DNA of 9,283 bases from Candidatus Saccharimonadota bacterium (GTDB lineage: Bacteria; Patescibacteriota; Saccharimonadia; CAILAD01; BJGX01): positions 1 through 9,283 of the forward strand of contig JACDEK010000031.1 in NCBI GenBank assembly GCA_013816445.1. Reading direction: 5' to 3'. A program made the position numbers and the translations under genes. Numbering within the stretch: the first letter of the stretch is position 1; each line of letters begins with the position of its first letter. The notes beneath the pieces are model-generated. The model worked only from the letters and a program-made list of their open reading frames with translations. It made no database searches and was not told the DNA's origin. Shown here one piece after another: positions 3,935 to 9,283 of the stretch.

Positions 3935-4729
3935 TTATCCTTTCTTAAATAATGAATCCCAGAACCTTTTGAGTACACCAACTACGGTGGCTTTTTCATC
4001 AACTGGCCCAGGGACTTCTTTTATGACTTCTTGAATCTTAATGACCTCTACTGGTCGGTCTACGATCTTAATAACTTCTTTAATGACAGTAGTTGGTGGT
4101 TTCGCTTGTAGGTTAGCTAGTGCAACCTTAACGTCTGCTAGTTGCTTACGGGTTGAATCTGCTTCTGGCTTTGCTACTACAAAGAACCGTTGCTTGCTCT
4201 GACCTATCCATGGTGCACGTTCGGCTGCTGTGCCTGGAGTGCCTCTTAGTAATAGATAAGCCTCTATTACTTCTGCTTCTGTATTGAACATATTGTTACC
4301 TCCTGCCACTGGTGGTGGCGTTACTTGATTATATTTACCAGCTAAGAAGTCTGCTGGCGGTATGAAAGCTGCGAAAGATGTAGGGTAAGTACCCTGGGTG
4401 TTTATGTCCCAGTGAGAATGTACCCCTGTAGAAAGTCCTGTTGTCCCTGCTTTGGCTACTTCATTACCTTCTGATACTGCACCATTACCCCTAGAGAATG
4501 AGTTGTTGTGCATTAGACGATGATAAAAGCGTCCGTCAAAGATAACACCCATGTTGCCTCCTGTTGGACTAACTACATTAGTAAGTGTTCCTGATACTGG
4601 GGCAAAGATTTGTCGGTTAAGTGGTACGGCATAATCTACACCTGAATGTCTGCCGAACTTAGCATAACTATCTGGCACTCCAAACTCTGTGGTTATTTGA
4701 TATGGTGAATCTACAGGACGTCTGGACAT
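3935..4729 (-). CDS. M23 (LytM-type) metallo-endopeptidase, phage endolysin
   Basis: A 264-residue Zn-dependent peptidoglycan endopeptidase expected to cut cross-bridges or stem peptides. The M23 domain covers residues about 8-130. Zn ligands are His28 and Asp32 (H-x-x-x-D) and His106 (second of H-S-H); His104 and His74 are the catalytic histidines. A PPP linker leads to a segment at about 150-186 with AYLLLRGTPG and ERAPWIG, which looks like a small helical domain I have seen in phage lysins and tail proteins but cannot name. From 195 a helix runs into V/I-K-E-V-type repeats (about 214-241), then a basic amphipathic end (253-264). No signal peptide is visible, consistent with holin-dependent release. 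ATG 4729 has AAGGAG with 5 nt spacing. Its neighbours are the holin-like gene downstream and two membrane proteins upstream, a lysis cassette. Confidence 0.93.
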   Translation of the reverse strand: MSRRPVDSPYQITTEFGVPDSYAKFGRHSGVDYAVPLNRQIFAPVSGTLTNVVSPTGGNMGVIFDGRFYHRLMHNNSFSRGNGAVSEGNEVAKAGTTGLSTGVHSHWDINTQGTYPTSFAAFIPPADFLAGKYNQVTPPPVAGGNNMFNTEAEVIEAYLLLRGTPGTAAERAPWIGQSKQRFFVVAKPEADSTRKQLADVKVALANLQAKPPTTVIKEVIKIVDRPVEVIKIQEVIKEVPGPVDEKATVVGVLKRFWDSLFKKG

Positions 4730-4731
4730 GA

Positions 4732-5055
4732 TTACTCCTTGTTAGTTATAGTTTGGGTATCTACTACTTGAGTGTCTACTTGTTGGTTAGCGACATGGGT
4801 GTCAATCTTTATAATCGGGGCAGGTGGACGCTCTGTCATGCTTTTCAAAGCTGTCATTACTAGGAATAATCCAGTAAGGTTCGCTAATAAAGCTCGTATA
4901 AATACGGTATCTTTTCTGTAGAATGTGAACAGAAAAGCCATTATAGAAGTGTTTACACAAACCGCCACAAGCCAGCCCATACGTTTCTTATAAGCTACAA
5001 AGCCACCAAAGGCATACAGAGTGAGTCTTATAAAGAATAGTAGTATTAAATCCAT
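4732..5055 (-). CDS. Three-helix membrane protein of the lysis cassette
   Basis: A 107-residue protein. ATG 5055 has GGGAGG about 4 nt upstream and follows the preceding stop by one base. Hydrophobic helices are visible at residues about 2-21, 27-46 and 52-69, with Lys/Arg in the loops. The hydrophilic C-terminal tail (73-107) is Pro-rich at first and then carries two VDTQ repeats. No family is recognised. The TAA is followed after 2 bp by the endolysin start. Position and topology fit a holin (class I has three helices) or an accessory lysis protein, so it competes with the 3738-3932 product for the holin role. Confidence 0.8.
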   Translation of the reverse strand: MDLILLFFIRLTLYAFGGFVAYKKRMGWLVAVCVNTSIMAFLFTFYRKDTVFIRALLANLTGLFLVMTALKSMTERPPAPIIKIDTHVANQQVDTQVVDTQTITNKE

Positions 5056-5056
5056 G

Positions 5057-5347
5057 TTACCTCCCTACCTGTAAAGAAACTACGGTTGCTACGGCTGTTA
5101 TCAGAAAAACAATCGCCCCTACAAGTTTAGTATTATCATACCATGCTTGACTAGCTGGCTTAACGGCTTGTGCTATTCGATATGCTTCTATGCCGTCAAC
5201 TACAGCATTTCTACCCTCTAACACAGTTACCCTACCATTAGTCTTTTTAACTTGGTTTTCAATTACAGTAAATCTCTCAATGTACTCGTTGTAGTGGAGG
5301 TCTAGTACTTTTAGTAAGTCGGTGTTGGTGGGGTTTTTTATTGGCAT
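5057..5347 (-). CDS. Coiled-coil protein with C-terminal membrane anchor (XhlA-like)
   Basis: A 96-residue protein. Residues about 5-50 form a helical, heptad-rich region including KKTNGRVTVLEGR, a stretch common in phage proteins of the haemolysin XhlA type. Residues about 73-92 form one membrane helix, followed by a short polar end. Proteins of this architecture lie next to holins and endolysins and help in lysis; the match here is by layout and the NGRVT-x-LE motif only. ATG 5347 has no strong ribosome binding site; the preceding gene stops 15 bp upstream. The gene opens the lysis cassette after the tail-fibre gene. Confidence 0.72.
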   Translation of the reverse strand: MPIKNPTNTDLLKVLDLHYNEYIERFTVIENQVKKTNGRVTVLEGRNAVVDGIEAYRIAQAVKPASQAWYDNTKLVGAIVFLITAVATVVSLQVGR

Positions 5348-5362
5348 GGTGTTTATAGGTAC

Positions 5363-6967
5363 TTATAGGTAGGTGTTTTCTGCGGTTATGATAACTGCAC
5401 CTTTATCACCCCTAAAAGCGAATGTTTCTGTACCCGTAGCTGAGGTTATGTCTACAAACAAACTATAGGTCTGAGCAGAGGTTATCGTTACATTTTCCTC
5501 AGCGTTGGCGTTAATGAACCAGTCAGCCGTAGACATAGCCATGTTATAGATGATGTTATACAACGGCAGATTGCGGTCAGCATTATTAGTAGGGGCAACC
5601 GCTAACAGGACACCACCGTTTCTAGTGCCAGCCACGGTACTAACTAGGACAATATCCCCTGAATACCTTAGTTTCCATTCTCCAACTGGCACAGTAAGTT
5701 TTAAGAGGCTATTTACCCAGGTATTTATTCCACTGATAGCGATACCAGCACGACTATATGGGTGTAAACTTTCTACATCCCACTTACCTCTACTAATTGG
5801 CATACCATAAGGTACTTTCTGTACTGAGTAATCAATACTTCCAACTCCACCACTTGTAGGGATAGCACAGCCTTCTGGTACTTGGATTGTGGCGGTTGTG
5901 GTAACTACTTTAGTGACTATTCCAAACTCATTAGTTCCAGTTACTCCGTTAGCATCAATTCCGAATGGTGAATCAGCGTTAGTAGCTAAAGCACCACCAC
6001 TTGCTGTCAGATCGTTAGGAGTAGTAGTGTTGAGGTCAAGTATTGAGTTGTTAAATGAGTAGGCAGAGGCTAGGTTGGTTTCTGTACCTGATAGACCTTG
6101 TGAGTAGTAGCTTTTAATTGTGGCAGCAGATAGGACAGATGAGAATACGGCTGTTTGGGCTATTTTGCCATCGATTGGGTTAGTCCCAGCCGATTTTAAT
6201 GCACCCACTACTAAGGCTGTTACGCCTTGAACTAAAGCAGTGCAAGTGCCTGTAGTCGTCACTGTAGAAGGTACAAGCAACCCATCTATGTACACAAGGG
6301 TTGAAGCATCCCCAGCTACTGATACATCCATAGAAGCAGCAACATGCACCCACTTATTTAGGGGGAGAGACTGATAGGACTTACCCTCTTTATTATTTAC
6401 TGCTATTCTAAGAGCCATTAGGGACAATAGCCCATTTCCGTCCATCCCGAAAGAGAACCCTTCGGTATCAGCGTTCCTTCTAGCTATAAAACCACCAGCC
6501 GTGTAGCTTTCTAACTTCACCCAAGTCATACAAGTGAAGGTAGTCGTGAAGGTTAATTTATTAGGAGTAGTCTTGGAATAATATTGGCTCGACGTAGTCT
6601 CTAAGTCGGCACATTGTGTAGGAGCTGCCACAGTTCGAGGTATCCTGACTCTCATACCAGGAGTCAATATCCCAGCTACAGTAGTAGCAAAAGGTACATC
6701 ATAGCTTCTGTTGCCGTTAGCTACTATTGTTCCTGATTGAGCGGGCAAAACACCAGATACCCAGCCACCCTGAAAAGTAGTGTCCATTTTAGAACCAGAG
6801 GTAGAGCCAGCCAGTAATTTAGAACCATTTATATTAGCACCAGTCTTTATGTTGGTGTCGTCTATGTTCCCATTAAATTCAGATAGTATTGCGTTGATTG
6901 GTGTGTTGACATCAGAAGCGTCAATTGTAGTTCCATCGCTCGGTAAACTTGTTGATATTGTACCCAT
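5363..6967 (-). CDS. Tail fibre / receptor-binding protein with LamG (concanavalin-like) domain
   Basis: A 534-residue protein starting at ATG 6967 with GGAGG 8 nt upstream. Residues 1-60 (ISTSLPSDGTTIDASDVNTP, then ILSEFNGNIDDTNI) resemble the virion-attachment start shared by many phage tail proteins of Gram-positive hosts. Residues about 120-325 form a LamG/jellyroll domain: a WVKLES strand, the KWVHVAA motif, VYIDG, and the closing GKIAQTAVFSSVLSAATIK stretch typical of the family, which binds sugars or surface proteins. The C-terminal part (about 380-534) is beta-rich and ends in a compact domain with Asn- and Thr-rich strands, probably the trimerising or receptor-facing tip. No collagen repeats or peptidase triad is visible. 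It lies between a virion protein and the lysis cassette, the usual place for a fibre gene. Confidence 0.85.
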   Translation of the reverse strand: MGTISTSLPSDGTTIDASDVNTPINAILSEFNGNIDDTNIKTGANINGSKLLAGSTSGSKMDTTFQGGWVSGVLPAQSGTIVANGNRSYDVPFATTVAGILTPGMRVRIPRTVAAPTQCADLETTSSQYYSKTTPNKLTFTTTFTCMTWVKLESYTAGGFIARRNADTEGFSFGMDGNGLLSLMALRIAVNNKEGKSYQSLPLNKWVHVAASMDVSVAGDASTLVYIDGLLVPSTVTTTGTCTALVQGVTALVVGALKSAGTNPIDGKIAQTAVFSSVLSAATIKSYYSQGLSGTETNLASAYSFNNSILDLNTTTPNDLTASGGALATNADSPFGIDANGVTGTNEFGIVTKVVTTTATIQVPEGCAIPTSGGVGSIDYSVQKVPYGMPISRGKWDVESLHPYSRAGIAISGINTWVNSLLKLTVPVGEWKLRYSGDIVLVSTVAGTRNGGVLLAVAPTNNADRNLPLYNIIYNMAMSTADWFINANAEENVTITSAQTYSLFVDITSATGTETFAFRGDKGAVIITAENTYL

Positions 6968-6968
6968 G

Positions 6969-9065
6969 TTAGTATCCTCCGATAGATTGAGCTAATGATG
7001 ACTCGTTTGATTGACCAAAGTTTCCATTAGCTGTATTTAGTATTCCTGAAAAAGCCTGTCTTAATTGGGCGAGTTTAGTCTGTACAGTTTGTGTTGAGTC
7101 ACCAGCCCTAGGCATCATTTGAGATTGTAGGTTTTTTATTTCTTCTGGATTGGCCTGTGCCCCAGTTTCAATTCTAAGAAGTGAGCTTGCTACGTTGTAG
7201 CCAATAGCGTCAAAGTCGCCAGTACCAGCCGCATTGCTTATAAAACCACCTACTATAGGTAGCTTACGTCCCGCAGTAGCAGACCTTTTTAACACGTTAG
7301 GGTCGCTAGACAGTAATTGCTCTAGTTGGTCTACCGCAGTAGCCCCCCTAGTAGCTAGTTGATATTGCTGACCAGTGACCTTAGTTATGTTTGGCCCGCC
7401 AGCACCAGTACCACCACTCATTTTACCAAGAGATGATGCTACCGACAGGAACTCTTTAACATCTTTTTGATCGCCACCCTGTTGCATAATCTGTGTGATA
7501 GAAGCTCTAACATTCTCTGGTGCGTATGGGTCATACTGCTGTCCACCATTAGGTTCACCCATTTGACCATCCATGCCAGCAGCACCGCCAGTAAAGTTAC
7601 CAGCTCCGTATAGTGCCTTACTGTCCATAACACCAGCTCCACCATATACTTCTTGGGGTGCTTCACTACCCATACCGTCGGGTTTTGCCTGATCCATAGG
7701 AGCGGTGGTTGAGCTATTTACTGCTCCTCTTGACAATGCTTTCGCTAATACTGGTGTTGTGTATTGGGTAACTTTTCCAGCCTGTTGCATACCACGACCA
7801 GCGATGTCTAACCCTGGGCCCACTACATTGGCTATAGACCTACCTACGTTCATACCTTGACCAGCCCCAGAGGATATATCTTTTGTGATCGCATCTTGTA
7901 AAAGATCGTCTGCTTTAAGTAAGTCCGTATATCTTTTATTTATGCCACTCTTGGTAGCTAGGTTATCGTCTAATACACTCTTCATAGACCTACGGAACGC
8001 TTCATAAATTTGGGTTTCTTTGGAACCCATAGTAGCAGCGCCTCTCAACTCTTTATACCTAGGGTTCACAACCTCTGACATATATTTTAAGAAGTCATCA
8101 TTTGTTTTGAAGCCCTTTGTTGCCTTCTCAAGGTTCTTAACGAGTTTTGCATTGACGTTCTTGACCCCTTCGTCTAGGTTGCTACTAATAGATGGATTCC
8201 CAGCTACGTTTTTCTTGAAGGCATCTAGCACAGTCTTAGAGTGTTTAAATGCCTGTTTTGACTCTGGAGACAGGGCGTATTCGTTAGCAAGTGCTTTAGT
8301 AGCATCGTCTAGGTTTGTGAACTGAGCTGATTTACCGATTCCGCTAAACCATTTGCTAACGCCATCAAGTGTTGCATTAACTTTTCTAGCGTCGGCGGGT
8401 TTGAGCCCTTTGTAGCCAGGTATTGTAGTAGACCTATTAAAGCCCCTCGCGGAATTACCTAATGCTTTTACTCCCTTATCTGTGGCTCGCATAAAGTCAT
8501 CTGTCCCAACCAATCCTTGCCCCACAGCTTTACCAGCCTTAGCGCCTTTAGATATGACTGCACGCCCAGCTTTAGCCCCAGCGTCATCAATAAGCCCACT
8601 ACCAGCTTTCATAGTAGCTCCGATACCTTCGCCACCGAATCCAGCGGCTTTACCAGCAGCGTATGCTCCTCTAGCTCCCTGGAAAGCAGCTCCAGCACCA
8701 CCAAATACACCAGATATTGCACCCTCTTTAAGAGAGTCGCCAACTCGGTATTCATTGTCTCTGACTTTATTCTCAATAGCTCGGCCACCGAATCCACCAG
8801 TGAACCCACCAATAGCACCACCGAGTATACCGCCAGCTAATGTGCCAGCGCCAGGTACGACAGAGCCAAGAGTTGCTCCTATGGCAGTGCCACCAGCAGC
8901 GCCACCAGCACCACCGAGTTCAGATATAATTGAAGATAACCAACCTTGGTTGCCTGAACCCTTTTTGCCTTTAGGTGCTTGACTAGGTGCAGTTCTATTA
9001 GCTGTGTTGGCGTATCCAATATAGTTAGGGTTTTGCTTTAGGAAGTCTTGTACTGACGTTGCCAT
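6969..9065 (-). CDS. Large glycine-zipper virion protein, probably internal/ejected
   Basis: A 698-residue protein. ATG 9065 overlaps the preceding stop (TAATG), so translation is coupled; the ribosome binding site is a weak G-run. Residues about 51-94 and 114-150 are glycine-zipper stretches (G-x-x-x-G patterns with Ala and hydrophobics) that can insert in or cross a membrane. Residues about 200-400 are helical and charged. A Gly/Gln/Met-rich low-complexity part (about 450-560) follows. The C-terminal segment (about 619-675) with LLRIETGAQANPEEI and MMPRAGDS followed by a KLAQLRQAF helix resembles a motif of internal virion proteins that I know from podovirus-like phages. These proteins are ejected with DNA. 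A short tape-measure protein is the alternative; 698 residues is short for one. It does not resemble lysozyme-containing ejection proteins. Confidence 0.75.
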   Translation of the reverse strand: MATSVQDFLKQNPNYIGYANTANRTAPSQAPKGKKGSGNQGWLSSIISELGGAGGAAGGTAIGATLGSVVPGAGTLAGGILGGAIGGFTGGFGGRAIENKVRDNEYRVGDSLKEGAISGVFGGAGAAFQGARGAYAAGKAAGFGGEGIGATMKAGSGLIDDAGAKAGRAVISKGAKAGKAVGQGLVGTDDFMRATDKGVKALGNSARGFNRSTTIPGYKGLKPADARKVNATLDGVSKWFSGIGKSAQFTNLDDATKALANEYALSPESKQAFKHSKTVLDAFKKNVAGNPSISSNLDEGVKNVNAKLVKNLEKATKGFKTNDDFLKYMSEVVNPRYKELRGAATMGSKETQIYEAFRRSMKSVLDDNLATKSGINKRYTDLLKADDLLQDAITKDISSGAGQGMNVGRSIANVVGPGLDIAGRGMQQAGKVTQYTTPVLAKALSRGAVNSSTTAPMDQAKPDGMGSEAPQEVYGGAGVMDSKALYGAGNFTGGAAGMDGQMGEPNGGQQYDPYAPENVRASITQIMQQGGDQKDVKEFLSVASSLGKMSGGTGAGGPNITKVTGQQYQLATRGATAVDQLEQLLSSDPNVLKRSATAGRKLPIVGGFISNAAGTGDFDAIGYNVASSLLRIETGAQANPEEIKNLQSQMMPRAGDSTQTVQTKLAQLRQAFSGILNTANGNFGQSNESSLAQSIGGY

Positions 9066-9283
9066 TACCAGCCCCCGCCACCAGCACTACCCCGAACGTA
9101 GAAGTTACCTACGATACCAAGCTTCTTGAGTATGTCGTACTCGCTTTGACTATTAACTGGCCCCTCAAACTTACCGTCATCTCCAGCGTAGTTAAGTGCT
9201 ACCTGAGCGTTCCAGTCACCAGCGTTAGCCTGTTGTTGCCAAGCCTGTCGAAGTGTTTGTTGGGCTGGAGGTGTATTGGGTGG
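9065..9283 (-). CDS. C-terminal end of an unidentified virion-region protein (partial)
   Basis: The minus strand is open from the window edge (9283) to TAA at 9065-9067, giving the last 72 residues. They begin with a Pro/Gln-rich stretch (PPNTPPAQQ), followed by a helix with QAWQQQANAGDW, then a segment containing YAGDDGKFEGP, and end in a Gly-rich GGGGW tail. I do not recognise the family. The stop shares a base with the start of the 698-residue gene, so the two are in one operon and the protein is probably structural. The start lies outside the window. Confidence 0.8.
   Translation of the reverse strand, partial: PPNTPPAQQTLRQAWQQQANAGDWNAQVALNYAGDDGKFEGPVNSQSEYDILKKLGIVGNFYVRGSAGGGGW

Noticed and set aside
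7439..7666. 75-residue minus-strand frame within the virion gene
   Set aside because: It lies in another frame inside the long, continuous 698-residue gene and has no ribosome binding signal of note.
8482..8982. 166-residue plus-strand open frame, rich in Ala and Pro
   Set aside because: It is the complement of the Gly/Ala-rich part of the 698-residue virion gene; GGN/GCN codons read as Pro/Ala on the other strand. It has no coding context.

Overview
The window reads as part of a tailed-phage genome or prophage. It has two convergent transcription units of small, tightly packed genes. Many start and stop codons overlap, and recognisable virion and lysis functions sit among many small proteins I cannot name. 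TGA, TAA and TAG are all used as stops (TGA ends the genes at 1985-2263, 2539-2886 and 2888-3250), so the standard bacterial code fits. No integrase, terminase, capsid, tRNA or rRNA gene is visible here. The CHAP domain (1293-1934) resembles, from memory, enzymes common in Saccharibacteria and other Patescibacteria. The small membrane protein at 1985-2263 resembles a family common in actinobacteriophages. A phage of a Patescibacterium or an actinobacterium is therefore my best guess, but the host is not settled by this sequence.

Plus strand, 1-1934. The window opens inside a pentapeptide-repeat protein written as a near-perfect 15-bp tandem array. Three small genes follow (281-580, 573-821, 822-917), two of them rich in Cys or His. 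A strong sigma70-type promoter (921-949) then drives a 71-residue membrane protein (978-1193). A second promoter, flanked by a 10-bp direct repeat, drives a LysM-CHAP peptidoglycan hydrolase (1293-1934) whose Shine-Dalgarno sequence lies unusually far upstream. A strong hairpin terminator (1978-2018) closes this unit and overlaps the end of the convergent unit.

Minus strand, 9283 down to 1985. Reading in the direction of transcription, the order is: the C-terminal end of an unidentified protein; a 698-residue glycine-zipper virion protein, probably internal or ejected; a LamG-containing tail fibre or receptor-binding protein; a coiled-coil plus membrane-anchor protein of XhlA type; a three-helix membrane protein; an M23 endopeptidase (endolysin); a 64-residue holin-like protein; a 61-residue protein that I recognise as the Acb2/Tad1 hairpin family (cyclic-nucleotide sponges that counter CBASS and Thoeris immunity); a 47-residue and a 20-residue membrane protein; and a rho-independent terminator (3283-3316). 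Past it lie four further small genes, ending in a two-helix membrane protein.

The minus unit looks like a late structural and lysis operon. The putative anti-immunity sponge sits inside the lysis cassette, which is the most interesting biological feature. The pentapeptide array, whose unit-to-unit variation is entirely non-synonymous, comes second.
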